Source of the DNA: Dehalococcoidia bacterium UBA2588
GTDB taxonomy: Bacteria; Chloroflexota; Dehalococcoidia; Lucifugimonadales; UBA3495
NCBI GenBank assembly: GCA_002339805.1
Contig: DDKW01000023.1
Coordinates: forward strand, 1 to 64,000
DNA: 64,000 nucleotides
Direction of reading: 5' to 3'
Shown: piece by piece, positions 34,285-43,088 of the stretch
How positions within the stretch are numbered: the first letter of the stretch is position 1
Layout of the letters: each line of letters starts with the position of its first letter
The notes under the pieces: model-generated
Told to the model about the DNA's origin: nothing
Databases searched by the model: none
Seen by the model: only the letters and a program-made list of their open reading frames with translations
Position numbers and translations under genes: made by a program

Positions 34285-35307
34285 TTATACTAACTCTTGT
34301 TCAACTAACGTCTCAGCTATCTGCAAAGAATTTAATGCTGCGCCTTTTCTCAAATTATCTGACACTATCCACACTACTATTCCATTCTCAACAGAAGCAT
34401 CTTTACGTATTCTTCCGACGTATACATCATCTTTGCCCTCTATGTCATATGGCATAGGATATATATCATTCTCAGGATCATCCATTACAGTAATCCCAGG
34501 GAAGTTTTTTAGCTGGCTGTAGACGTCACTCAAGTCTATAGAATTGTCGAATTCTATATGTACTGCTTCCGAATGCGAGATGTAAACAGGCACTCTTGCG
34601 CAAGTTGCGGAAACTGAAAGATCTGGCAAATGTAAAATTTTCTTACTTTCATCAATCATTTTCTGTTCTTCTTTCGTGTATCCATTATCTAGGAAGTCAT
34701 CGATTCTTGGTATAACATTAAATCCTATCTGATCCTTTTCTGGATTAACATTCTTATCGTTCATTAAATCAGCACTTTCAGATGTGAGAGCATCCATTGC
34801 TGCGGTGCCTGCTCCAGATACAGATTGGTATGTCGAAGCGGTCACCCGTTTGATATCACTTAATTTTCTCAAAGCCTGAAGCACCATAACTAAAGGCGTC
34901 GTAGAACAATTAGGAATAGATATAATTCCCTCATTCCATTTACAGTCATCTCCATTTACTTCAGGGACTACCAATGGCACAGTATCATCCATTCTGAATG
35001 CTGAACTATCATCTATCACAATTGCTCCTGCTTTGACTGCGTGCGGAGCCAAATCAAGGCTTATTTCCGAACTTACGGATATGAATGCAATATCAACACC
35101 TGTGAAAGAGTCAGGGGTCGCTTCTTGTATTACTACAGATGTCCCATTAACTTCTATAGTACTCCCAGCAGAACGGGCGGACGCTAATAACGTTAATTGA
35201 GGGAGATCAGAATAATTATCCTTAAGTATATTCAAAAATTCTGTTCCAACAGCTCCAGTAGCTCCGACCACTGCTATATGAAGATCCGAAATCGTTTTTT
35301 TTACCAT
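34285..35307 (-). CDS. asd: aspartate-semialdehyde dehydrogenase
   Basis: Reduces aspartyl phosphate to the semialdehyde. NADP loop GATGAVGTEFL near the N terminus, active-site cysteine in ISIPNCSTTPLVMVL, the later TYQSVSGAGTAAM segment and ARVPVYISHSEAVHIEF with the catalytic His. Length 340. It begins one base after the dapB stop, so translation is probably coupled; an 81-base gap separates it from dapA. Confidence 0.96.
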   Translation of the reverse strand: MVKKTISDLHIAVVGATGAVGTEFLNILKDNYSDLPQLTLLASARSAGSTIEVNGTSVVIQEATPDSFTGVDIAFISVSSEISLDLAPHAVKAGAIVIDDSSAFRMDDTVPLVVPEVNGDDCKWNEGIISIPNCSTTPLVMVLQALRKLSDIKRVTASTYQSVSGAGTAAMDALTSESADLMNDKNVNPEKDQIGFNVIPRIDDFLDNGYTKEEQKMIDESKKILHLPDLSVSATCARVPVYISHSEAVHIEFDNSIDLSDVYSQLKNFPGITVMDDPENDIYPMPYDIEGKDDVYVGRIRKDASVENGIVVWIVSDNLRKGAALNSLQIAETLVEQELV

Positions 35308-35308
35308 T

Positions 35309-36097
35309 CTAAATACCCAATATGTTTTCTAAACCAACAACAAAACTGTGGTTTTTACATACATAATCAACTGTTTGAATCACACCTGGCATGTAACATT
35401 CTCTATCCAATGTATCATGTTTTAAAGAAAGAGTCTGACCAGCGGCTCCAAAGATTATTTCATGATGAGCAGAACGACCCGGTAATCTGACGCTATGTAT
35501 GCTCACGCCATTTAATTCTCCACCTCGGGAATTAGGTATACTCTCAACTTCAACTTGATTGCGATCATATTCCTTTGTTTCGCTTAACATTCTTGCTAAA
35601 TCCATTGCGAATCCAGATGGCGCATCTATTTTCTGTTCGTGGTGAGCCTCAATAATATCAACGTAATCAAAAAATTTAGAAGCTTCAGATGCTAATTTTT
35701 TTAACACTACTGCTCCTATAGCAAACATTGGAATCACAGCAACCCCAACACCATGCTTTACCTGCAATTGTTCTAAAGTTGCAAGCTCTGATGAGTTGAT
35801 TCCACTCGCCCCAATTACACAATGTATGCCTTTTGAAATAATCATATCAGCGTTAGCCATAACAGCATGCGCATTTGTGAAATCTATTACAACGTCTGGC
35901 TTAGTTGAATCCAGTAAAGTTCCCAAATTAGTACTTAATGGCACTGATGTACCGTCAGCAAGTTGTATTTCAGTACCACTATCAGTCAAACAGGTTCCGC
36001 CTACTAGATCTAAGTGAGATTCTCGATTAACAGCATTGATAGTGTGTTGCCCCATCTTGCCTGTTGCTCCACTCACTAGAACTCTGACATTTGCCAT
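35309..36097 (-). CDS. dapB: 4-hydroxy-tetrahydrodipicolinate reductase
   Basis: NAD(P)H-dependent step after DapA. Dinucleotide motif SGATGKMGQH, active-site EAHHEQKIDAPSG with the catalytic His and Lys, and a RLPGRSAHHEIIFG segment. Length 262. It lies 14 bases downstream of pnp on the minus strand. Confidence 0.96.
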   Translation of the reverse strand: MANVRVLVSGATGKMGQHTINAVNRESHLDLVGGTCLTDSGTEIQLADGTSVPLSTNLGTLLDSTKPDVVIDFTNAHAVMANADMIISKGIHCVIGASGINSSELATLEQLQVKHGVGVAVIPMFAIGAVVLKKLASEASKFFDYVDIIEAHHEQKIDAPSGFAMDLARMLSETKEYDRNQVEVESIPNSRGGELNGVSIHSVRLPGRSAHHEIIFGAAGQTLSLKHDTLDRECYMPGVIQTVDYVCKNHSFVVGLENILGI

Positions 36098-36111
36098 GTT
36101 AAACCGCCCTA

Positions 36112-38316
36112 TTATCTATTATTTCTGGGCCTGGAGCCAGAATTTCGATTATTCCTATCCCGGTTAAAATTACCTCTCCTGTTCCCAGGTCCGTCATTTG
36201 ATCTAGGAGGAGGACTGTATCTATTTGTTACTGCAGGCTGTTCATCCCCTTCAAATAAAGCTCTACGAGAACAATTAACCCTACCCATTCGATCAACTTC
36301 TTTGATGAGTACGGTAATTTCTTTGCCTTCTTGGACATCGTCTTGCTCTATATCACCTAGTTCTTCATTTCTCACCAATCCGTCTTTCCCTGGCATCAAT
36401 GTTACAAATATACCAAAGTCTACAATTCTAGCTATCTTGCCTGTCAGGATATCTCCCACTACCAGTTCCCTAGTGAGATTCTCAATCTGAGATTTAGCCA
36501 ACTCTATCATTTCCCCATTACTGGAACCGATAGTAACTTCTCCCTCGTCATTAATATCAATACTGCAACCTGTTTCTTCAATTATTCCTTTGATAGTTGC
36601 CCCTCTTGAACCAATCACTGCTCCAATTTTGTCTACTGGGACACTAATTCTTATCATTTTAGGGGCATATGGACTAATATTTTCATTCGTTCCGCTTATT
36701 GCTTCACTCATTTTATCTAATATAAATAAACGACCTGTTCTAGCCTGTTCCAATGCTTGAGAAAGAATTTCTTCTGTCAAACCTTTAATTTTTATATCCA
36801 TTTGAAGAGCATTAACACCATTCGCAGTGCCTGCAACTTTAAAATCCATATCTCCCAAAAAGTCTTCAAGTCCTTGAATATCACTTAAAACTGCATGTCC
36901 TTTCGGATCGGAAATTAATCCCATAGCTATACCTGCCACAGGAGCTTTCATTGGCACTCCAGCATGCATAAGAGACATAGAGCTTCCGCACACGCTCGCC
37001 ATTGAAGTGCTTCCATTAGAACTTAGTACTTCGGAAACAACTCTAATTGCATATGGGAATTCTTCCTCAGTAGGCAGGCAAGCCATTATAGCCCGCTCTG
37101 CTAAAGCTCCATGACCTATCTCTCGTCTGCCAGGAGACATTGCGCGTTTCGCTTCCCCTACAGAATAACCAGGGAAATTGTAATGATGCATATATCTCTT
37201 GGTGTCATCTGGAGATACTCCATCAATAGTTTGTTTCAGTGTTAAGGATCCTAAGGTAGCTATAGACATTACTTGAGTTTGACCTCGAGTAAATAAAGCT
37301 GAACCATGGACTCTTGGTAAAAGATTTACTTCTGAACTAATTGGTCGTATTTCATCTACTTTACGTCCGTCAGGCCTTACCCCTTCTTGTAATATCCGGT
37401 CTCTAATTTTTTGTTTCAATACATTTCGATAAGCACCGCTTAACTCTGAAGCAGGGTACTTACTTGATAATGAGTTCACAACCTCGTCTTTAAGTTCATC
37501 CAAACTCTGTTCGCTCGACAACCTAGTCGGGAATTTATCTAATATCTGTGTTAATTCTTCTGATATCAGGTTGCTAATTTCTTCTTCTTGTTTCAATGCT
37601 TCAGGGTCTCCTGGAGCAACTTCATATTTCTCTTTGCCGACCAATCCTCGTAGTTCATCTATCATGTCAATAATTTCAGAATTAGCTTCTTGTGCTTTCT
37701 TGAAGCCTTCAAGGATCACCGTCTCAGTCACTTCATCACAGCCAGCCTCAACCATCACTACAGCTTCTTTAGTACTGGAAACAATCATATTAAGCTGATT
37801 TGAATCCATTTCTTTAAAAGTAGGGTTAATAGTGAATTCACCATCTTGATATCCCACTCTGCTAGCTGCTATTGGGCCATCAAATGGTATCTGAGAAATA
37901 GTCAAACAAGCAAAACCTCCTATCATAGCCAATATCTCAGGAGGATTCTCTTGATCAGCAGACATCACCGTTAAAACGATCTGTATTTCATTATGTAGAT
38001 TCTTAGGAAATAGGGGCCTTATTGAGCGGTCAGTCAATCTAGCTGACAAGATGGATTCTGAAGTAGGTCTACCTTCTCTCCTAAAAAAACTACCTGGAAT
38101 TTTACCTGCAGCATACAATTTCTCCTCATAGTCTACTGTTAGTGGTAGAAAATCTACGTCTTCTCTGGGAGTTTTGTTCATCACTGCAGTTGCAAGTACT
38201 ACGGTCTCGCCACAGGTCACTGTGACCGCTGCGTCAGCAAGACCGGCCAATTTACCAGTCTCAATGGAAATAGTTTTACCCGCAATTTCTCGGGATATTG
38301 TGGTTACATCAAACAT
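36112..38316 (-). CDS. pnp: polyribonucleotide nucleotidyltransferase (PNPase)
   Basis: Phosphorolytic 3'-to-5' exoribonuclease. It has two RNase PH domains (first ending around residue 230; second with GTAN-like and SDIQGLEDFLGDMDFKVAGT), then a KH domain (IGSRGATIKGIIEETG) and an S1 domain (GKIARIVDFGIFVTL). The tail is rich in Arg, Asn and Gly. The 734 residues are typical. It follows rpsO by about 105 bases, the classical rpsO-pnp order. Confidence 0.97.
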   Translation of the reverse strand: MFDVTTISREIAGKTISIETGKLAGLADAAVTVTCGETVVLATAVMNKTPREDVDFLPLTVDYEEKLYAAGKIPGSFFRREGRPTSESILSARLTDRSIRPLFPKNLHNEIQIVLTVMSADQENPPEILAMIGGFACLTISQIPFDGPIAASRVGYQDGEFTINPTFKEMDSNQLNMIVSSTKEAVVMVEAGCDEVTETVILEGFKKAQEANSEIIDMIDELRGLVGKEKYEVAPGDPEALKQEEEISNLISEELTQILDKFPTRLSSEQSLDELKDEVVNSLSSKYPASELSGAYRNVLKQKIRDRILQEGVRPDGRKVDEIRPISSEVNLLPRVHGSALFTRGQTQVMSIATLGSLTLKQTIDGVSPDDTKRYMHHYNFPGYSVGEAKRAMSPGRREIGHGALAERAIMACLPTEEEFPYAIRVVSEVLSSNGSTSMASVCGSSMSLMHAGVPMKAPVAGIAMGLISDPKGHAVLSDIQGLEDFLGDMDFKVAGTANGVNALQMDIKIKGLTEEILSQALEQARTGRLFILDKMSEAISGTNENISPYAPKMIRISVPVDKIGAVIGSRGATIKGIIEETGCSIDINDEGEVTIGSSNGEMIELAKSQIENLTRELVVGDILTGKIARIVDFGIFVTLMPGKDGLVRNEELGDIEQDDVQEGKEITVLIKEVDRMGRVNCSRRALFEGDEQPAVTNRYSPPPRSNDGPGNRRGNFNRDRNNRNSGSRPRNNR

Positions 38317-38421
38317 TTTGGGAATTTACCTCTATACATTAATTGTGATTCGTAGATATAAATAAGAATTCTTAAAGGGCAGAGTACTAAAGGTACTAGA
38401 AGTATACGGTTCTTATTCTAA

Positions 38422-38688
38422 CTATCTTCGAAGTCCCAACTTGCCAATCAATGTTTGATAGCGGTTGATATCTTCTTTATTTAGGTAGTTCAATAGTCGA
38501 CGGCGTTGTGAAACAAGACCTACAAGACCCCGTCTGGAATGAACATCTTTCTTGTTCGATTGTAGATGTTCGGTAATTTGTCTAATTCTTTCCGTAAGCA
38601 GCGCAACTTGCACTTCAGTAGACCCGTTATCGGTTTCGTGTATCTTAAATTCTTCTGTTAGTCTAGCTTTCGTTTCGGTATCTAGCAT
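38422..38688 (-). CDS. rpsO: 30S ribosomal protein S15
   Basis: Small-subunit 16S-binding protein. The sequence [15 protein letters not shown] appears as [19 protein letters not shown], and [20 protein letters not shown] follows, both diagnostic. The 88-residue length is standard. Confidence 0.98.
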   Translation of the reverse strand: MLDTETKARLTEEFKIHETDNGSTEVQVALLTERIRQITEHLQSNKKDVHSRRGLVGLVSQRRRLLNYLNKEDINRYQTLIGKLGLRR

Positions 38689-38741
38689 TTATTCTTTCTT
38701 CTTTATTCTATTAATCGGTTGGAATTTTAACACATATGTTA

Positions 38742-38770
38742 TTGAATGGAAATACTACAACTAATACAAT
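38742..38770 (+). promoter_or_regulatory. putative promoter of the Rieske gene
   Basis: TTGAAT (38742-38747) and TACAAT (38765-38770), spacer 17, lie 28 bases before the chosen ATG. This supports the short form of the Rieske protein over a start at 38736. Confidence 0.55.
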
Positions 38771-38798
38771 GACTGAAACCAATAAGAGAGGAAGTATC

Positions 38799-39122
38799 AT
38801 GGCAGACGCTAATTTTGAAAAAGTTGCCAGTCTAGATGATCTATCGGCAGGCGACACTATATCCGTGGAAGTAGGAGATGATCAAATCCTAGTAGCTAAC
38901 GTTGGGGGTAACATCTATGCTACCGACGACGTATGTAGCCACGCCTATGCGATGCTATCAGAAGGAGATTTAGACGGAGACCAAATTGAATGTCCCCTTC
39001 ATGGAGCTTTATTCAGTTTAATCACAGGGGAACCGCTATCCCCTCCAGCGAGTGAACCTATTCGGATTTTTGAAGTACTTGTGGAAGATAATAATATTTT
39101 CATAGGACCAGAAAAACTTTAA
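38799..39122 (+). CDS. Rieske [2Fe-2S] ferredoxin
   Basis: A 107-residue soluble Rieske protein. Cluster ligands are Cys and His in the CSHAYAMLSEGDL loop and in the CPLHGALFSLITGEP loop. This is the ring-hydroxylating-dioxygenase ferredoxin type rather than the membrane bc1 type. The start MADANFEK follows AGAGGAAG; an ATG at 38736 would place the start upstream of the promoter. No oxygenase component is adjacent, so its partner is unknown. Confidence 0.92.
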   Translation: MADANFEKVASLDDLSAGDTISVEVGDDQILVANVGGNIYATDDVCSHAYAMLSEGDLDGDQIECPLHGALFSLITGEPLSPPASEPIRIFEVLVEDNNIFIGPEKL

Positions 39123-39133
39123 CAATCATCTAT

Positions 39134-39190
39134 TGAACTGATAGAGCTTAATTAAACTATTGGACCGAGTTGTGAAGTTCTATCAGTTTA
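39134..39190. terminator. long inverted repeat between convergent Rieske and lepB genes
   Basis: AACTGATAGA (39136-39145) and TCTATCAGTT (39179-39188) are perfect complements with a 33-base loop; the stem extends outward by three pairs with one G-T. It covers the lepB stop codon. It may act as a bidirectional terminator, though the loop is long and no strong T run follows. Confidence 0.4.
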
Positions 39191-39740
39191 ATGGCCAATA
39201 TTTATACATTACCTTACCCAATATCTGCCCTCTATGTACTGATCCCCAATGACGACTGTCGTTACTATTTTCCCTATTGTCTCCCAGCACAAAATATTCG
39301 TCTTCACCTAAGAAATATTGATGTTCAAAAGAATAGCCCACATCGTCAATATATGGTTCCATTAATTCATATCCGTCTATATATATGGAATTTGAATCAA
39401 TGGTGACTGTTTCATAAGGCATTCCAATAACTCGTTTAACAAAATATTGATTATCATCCAAAGGATATTGGAAAACTACAATATCTCCTCGTTGTGGCGC
39501 ATTCATTTCAAAGGAATATTCCAAATCATTATGAGCATTTTTAAATGGCACTATCTTGTCGATAATCTCGCTATCTAAATACATATAATTAAATTTATCA
39601 ACCAACAAATAATCACCTGCACTTAGGAAAGGATCCATACTTATCCCAGAAACCCTATAGTTTTGTATAGTTACACTAAGTACTATCCAAATGGCTAATC
39701 CCACGATAACTAGTTGATATATTTCTCTATTTATACCCAT
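39183..39740 (-). CDS. lepB: signal peptidase I
   Basis: Membrane serine peptidase that removes Sec signal peptides. It has one N-terminal transmembrane helix (residues about 8-25), catalytic Ser34 in SGISMDPFL, Lys102 in QYFVKRVIGMP, and the GDNRENSNDSRHWG box. Length is 185 residues from the ATG at 39740; a GTG at 39773 could add 11 residues. It ends in TGA, confirming TGA as a stop in this genome. Confidence 0.95.
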   Translation of the reverse strand: MGINREIYQLVIVGLAIWIVLSVTIQNYRVSGISMDPFLSAGDYLLVDKFNYMYLDSEIIDKIVPFKNAHNDLEYSFEMNAPQRGDIVVFQYPLDDNQYFVKRVIGMPYETVTIDSNSIYIDGYELMEPYIDDVGYSFEHQYFLGEDEYFVLGDNRENSNDSRHWGSVHRGQILGKVMYKYWPLN

Positions 39741-39769
39741 TTGAGTCAGTATATCAGTTTTGTTACAAT
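39741..39769 (+). promoter_or_regulatory. putative promoter of the lactonase / dehydratase run
   Basis: TTGAGT (39741-39746) and TACAAT (39764-39769), spacer 17, 36 bases before the SMP-30 start, which has GGGAGG before it. Confidence 0.55.
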
Positions 39770-39805
39770 CCACGTATTACAGAGTGGTTTAAAAGGGAGG
39801 ATCAA

Positions 39806-40708
39806 ATGAGCTGGCAGTTTGAATTATTAGCAAAGCCTTATGGCGGGGTTACAGAGGGACCTATTTGGGACGGGGAGAATATTTTGTTCAGTCATATTCC
39901 GACTAGCAGAATATTGAAATGCAATCCCAAAACGGACGAAATAAGCGAATATATATCTAACACAAATCATACCAACGGTCTCGCTTTCTCAACCGAAGGG
40001 GTACTATACGGATGTTGTTCGGGAGGCAGAGCTATCATCAGATTCAATGATGACGGAACAAACACTGTAGTTGCCAACGAAGTAGATGGTCAAAAACTGA
40101 ATACTCCTAATGACATAGCGGTTGACCGCTTAGGGAGAATTTGGTTCACCAATCCGTGGAACGGTGGAAACATAGATCCATCTGAAAAAGAAGAATTAGA
40201 TAACCGTTCCGTTCTAAGAGGGGACCCTCAGTCTGATGGTACATTCAAACTCAGCAGGGTGACTTTCGATACGACCATGCCGAACGGAGTCCTAGTATCA
40301 CCGGACGGAAATACTCTATATGTTGCTGAAAGCAACAGTGATAATAATGAAATTGACCGTGAACTCCGAGGATATCCGATATTAGCTGATGGTAGCTTAG
40401 CCCCATACAAACTTCTCCACGCATGGGGCAAAGACTCATACTCTGTTCACAGAGGTATTGACGGTATGTGCCTTGATTCAGAAGGAAATATACTGACCAC
40501 TGCAGGCTGGGAACTTGGCGGACCTGGACCAATGATATATGTATTCTCCCCAACAGGAAGAATTCTTGAAACTCATCCAATATCATGTAATCGTCCGACA
40601 AATATTTGTTTTGGAGGGCCCGACTACAGCACCGTTTATGTGACTAGCACACAGGGTCATTTCTTCAAAGCTCACACTGATAGGACTGGTTGGGCTATTT
40701 ATCCATAA
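39806..40708 (+). CDS. SMP-30/gluconolactonase family protein
   Basis: Six-bladed propeller lactonase family of 300 residues. Metal-site segments are GGVTEGPIWDGE (Glu), LNTPNDIAVDRLGRIWFTNP (Asn) and RGIDGMCLDSEGN (Asp), all present. Members hydrolyse sugar lactones such as gluconolactone. The following gene encodes a mandelate-racemase-type acid dehydratase 21 bases later, suggesting an aldonolactone to aldonate to keto-deoxy acid route. Confidence 0.9.
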   Translation: MSWQFELLAKPYGGVTEGPIWDGENILFSHIPTSRILKCNPKTDEISEYISNTNHTNGLAFSTEGVLYGCCSGGRAIIRFNDDGTNTVVANEVDGQKLNTPNDIAVDRLGRIWFTNPWNGGNIDPSEKEELDNRSVLRGDPQSDGTFKLSRVTFDTTMPNGVLVSPDGNTLYVAESNSDNNEIDRELRGYPILADGSLAPYKLLHAWGKDSYSVHRGIDGMCLDSEGNILTTAGWELGGPGPMIYVFSPTGRILETHPISCNRPTNICFGGPDYSTVYVTSTQGHFFKAHTDRTGWAIYP

Positions 40709-40729
40709 AATCTCTTAAAGGACCTTAGA

Positions 40730-41827
40730 ATGAAAGTTACAGATGTAGTAGCAGAAGCTTATAGATGGCCCAGGAAAGTACCTATAAGAAACGGCTTACA
40801 CGTATATAGTGAATACGACTTAAACGTCATAAAAATTGAAACGGACGAAGGTATCACCGGAATTGGCATTGGCCGAGACATTAGAGAAGCACCCGCCATT
40901 GGCATTGCGATGGTCGATTTCTTCAAAAAGTTCGTAATCGGAGAAGATCCTTTCAATACCGAAAGGATCTGGGACAAGATGTGGGTGCCAAAACTAACCG
41001 GAAGAAGAGGTATAACGACTCGAATCATAGCCGCTATAGATCTGGCTTTATGGGATCTAAAAGGCAAAGCAACAGGAAAATCAGTGCATAAATTACTTGG
41101 TGGTTATGCTGACAAAGTACCGGTATATGTAGCAGGCGGCTACTACGAAGAAGGCAAAGGATTAAAAGAGTTAGCAGAAGAAGTTCAAGACAGTCTAAGC
41201 ATCGGGGCTAAAGCGGTCAAAATGAAAGTTGGAGGAGCTCCTATCAATGAAGATGTAGAGCGAGTACGAGTCGTAAGAGAAGCAGTAGGAGCTGATGTAA
41301 AAGTCATGATTGATGCTAATTGCGCTTATCGTTACTATGAAGCTATCCAATTAGCTACGAGGATTGAACAATATGACATCACTTGGTTCGAGGAACCTGT
41401 CAAGCCTGATGACTACAAAGGGCATCAATTGATCAGTCAAGCTACTACTGTACCGATTGCTACAGGGGAAAACGAATACACTAAATATGGATTTAGAGAT
41501 CTTATCGAAAATCGTTGCGCAGCAATAATTCAACCTGACGCCCAAATCATGGGTGGAGTAACAGAATTCATGAAAGTCGCCGCTATGGCACAATCCCATG
41601 ATCTTCCAATCGCTCCTCATGGTAATCAAGAAGTACATGTCCAATTAGTAGCAGCTATACCTAATGGGCTCACAGTTGAATTTTACAGGGATTCCACTAA
41701 CCCTATGTGGGGCAAAATGTATGAAGAAACCCTGATGATAAAAGATGGATACGTATCTCCCAGTGATGCTCCGGGGTTTGGCATTACTCCAAATTACAAA
41801 CAATTAGAACAATACAGAGTGGGTTAA
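40730..41827 (+). CDS. mandelate racemase/muconate lactonizing enzyme family protein
   Basis: Enolase-superfamily enzyme of the mandelate racemase subgroup, 365 residues. It has KMKVGG (the KxK base pair), metal ligands in VMIDANCAY, WFEEPVKP and ATGENEYT, and a His-Asp dyad from QPDAQIMGG and APHGNQEVH. Most relatives dehydrate sugar acids. SAR202 genomes are known for large expansions of this superfamily. Linked to an SMP-30 lactonase upstream. Confidence 0.92.
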   Translation: MKVTDVVAEAYRWPRKVPIRNGLHVYSEYDLNVIKIETDEGITGIGIGRDIREAPAIGIAMVDFFKKFVIGEDPFNTERIWDKMWVPKLTGRRGITTRIIAAIDLALWDLKGKATGKSVHKLLGGYADKVPVYVAGGYYEEGKGLKELAEEVQDSLSIGAKAVKMKVGGAPINEDVERVRVVREAVGADVKVMIDANCAYRYYEAIQLATRIEQYDITWFEEPVKPDDYKGHQLISQATTVPIATGENEYTKYGFRDLIENRCAAIIQPDAQIMGGVTEFMKVAAMAQSHDLPIAPHGNQEVHVQLVAAIPNGLTVEFYRDSTNPMWGKMYEETLMIKDGYVSPSDAPGFGITPNYKQLEQYRVG

Positions 41828-41833
41828 GAAACC

Positions 41834-42181
41834 ATGAATCTTGGAGATAGAAGATTTAGCAGGAGTCAGATCCGACAAGGTGGCGGTCGTGGCAGTGGTA
41901 ATGACCATGTTGATGAATTGTATGGAAGCAGCGAGCTATACGTTTACAGACCTCCTGGAGGGCGAATGAAAGGATTTGATGGGCTCAAATTATTCACCGA
42001 TTCAGAAAGCTGCGAAATGATATTTACTATGGATGCCCCACCAGAATTACGGGACTATGAAACCATTCGAATCACAAATAGAAATGCCAAGTCAATTCCA
42101 GATAATGTGGTCAAGCGAGTACACTCTTGGGCTCATCGAAATAACTTTTTACACTCTTTCTTCAAGCCTTTATACAGATAA
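41834..42181 (+). CDS. hypothetical protein, 115 residues
   Basis: Not recognised. It begins six bases after the racemase-family gene and is probably cotranscribed. The N terminus is Gly/Arg-rich (RQGGGRGSGND) and probably disordered; the rest is compact and basic, ending HSWAHRNNFLHSFFKPLYR. No signal peptide or membrane segment. Confidence 0.6.
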   Translation: MNLGDRRFSRSQIRQGGGRGSGNDHVDELYGSSELYVYRPPGGRMKGFDGLKLFTDSESCEMIFTMDAPPELRDYETIRITNRNAKSIPDNVVKRVHSWAHRNNFLHSFFKPLYR

Positions 42182-42252
42182 AACCGTCCGTATGCTCTGT
42201 ATCTGTGGACCAAATAGTAGATCTTAGGTTGGACTTCCCACAGTAAATATAT

Positions 42253-42265
42253 TATGGTAACCATA
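42253..42265. promoter_or_regulatory. small palindrome upstream of the hydrolase gene
   Basis: TATGG-TAA-CCATA is an inverted repeat 25 bases before the dienelactone hydrolase start, in a very AT-rich stretch. It could be an operator site; a chance occurrence is possible. Confidence 0.3.
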
Positions 42266-42289
42266 TAATATACTGCAGGAGGAGAATGT

Positions 42290-43048
42290 ATGGCTTATCA
42301 AGGAATAACATACGAAGGATTGGTAGCTGAAACCATCAATTTTCGTGGAGATAACGGAGACCTAATCAACGGCTATCTTGCCCGACCAAATGGAACGGGA
42401 CCTTACCCAACGATCATCAATATTCACCATATGCCAGGTTGGGATAAATGGGTCCACTCACTAACCAGAGATTTCGCATCAGAAGGATTCGTAACCTTAG
42501 CCCCTAATTTCCACTATAGAGAGGAAGGGGTAACACCTCAAGATCGAAGTGACTCTATTAGAGGAAAAGGCGGAATGCCCGATAGCCGAACCATGGCAGA
42601 CTTATCAGCTGCAATAGAAATTGCAAGAAACTTACCGTATTCAAACGGAAAAGTAGGAATCATCGGATATTGTTCAGGAGGAAGACAAGTCTATCTCGCA
42701 GCCTGCACATTATCAGGGATAGATGCTGCTGTAGACTGCTGGGGCGGAGGAGTAATCACTCCTGATAGTGATCTAACTCCCGCTCAACCGGTATCACCGC
42801 ACACATTTTCTGCAGATCTGTCATGCCCATTAATGGGAGTGTTCGGAAATGATGATGCGAGACCCAATCCGGACGAAGTAAATGAAACCGAGGCTTTACT
42901 AAAACAGCATAATAAAAACTATGAATTCCATCGCTATGATGGAGCAGGGCATGGTTTCTTAGCTAGAGATCGAGATAGTTATAGACAACATGCTGCGGTT
43001 GATGTAATGCCTAAAATAATAGAATTCTTCAACAAGAATCTCGCCTAA
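42290..43048 (+). CDS. dienelactone hydrolase family protein
   Basis: Alpha/beta hydrolase of 252 residues. The nucleophile is the cysteine of IIGYCSGGRQV, as in carboxymethylenebutenolidase, with the Asp in VFGNDDARP and the His in GAGHGFL. GGAGGAG lies just before the ATG. It may open a lactone formed in the pathway of the two upstream enzymes, but the family is broad. A strong hairpin follows. Confidence 0.9.
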   Translation: MAYQGITYEGLVAETINFRGDNGDLINGYLARPNGTGPYPTIINIHHMPGWDKWVHSLTRDFASEGFVTLAPNFHYREEGVTPQDRSDSIRGKGGMPDSRTMADLSAAIEIARNLPYSNGKVGIIGYCSGGRQVYLAACTLSGIDAAVDCWGGGVITPDSDLTPAQPVSPHTFSADLSCPLMGVFGNDDARPNPDEVNETEALLKQHNKNYEFHRYDGAGHGFLARDRDSYRQHAAVDVMPKIIEFFNKNLA

Positions 43049-43051
43049 AAC

Positions 43052-43088
43052 AGTAACAATGGGTGCTATTAAAGCACCCATTGTTACT
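43052..43088. terminator. bidirectional terminator, 16-bp perfect stem
   Basis: Positions 43052-43067 and 43073-43088 are exact reverse complements (AGTAACAATGGGTGCT on the left), with loop ATTAA. It lies between two convergent genes and covers the stop of the minus-strand gene. A T run is not prominent on either side, but the stem is very stable. Confidence 0.7.

Noticed and set aside
38736-38798. Upstream start for the Rieske protein
   Set aside because: The segment contains a good -35/-10 pair, and the later ATG has the ribosome site and the family start.
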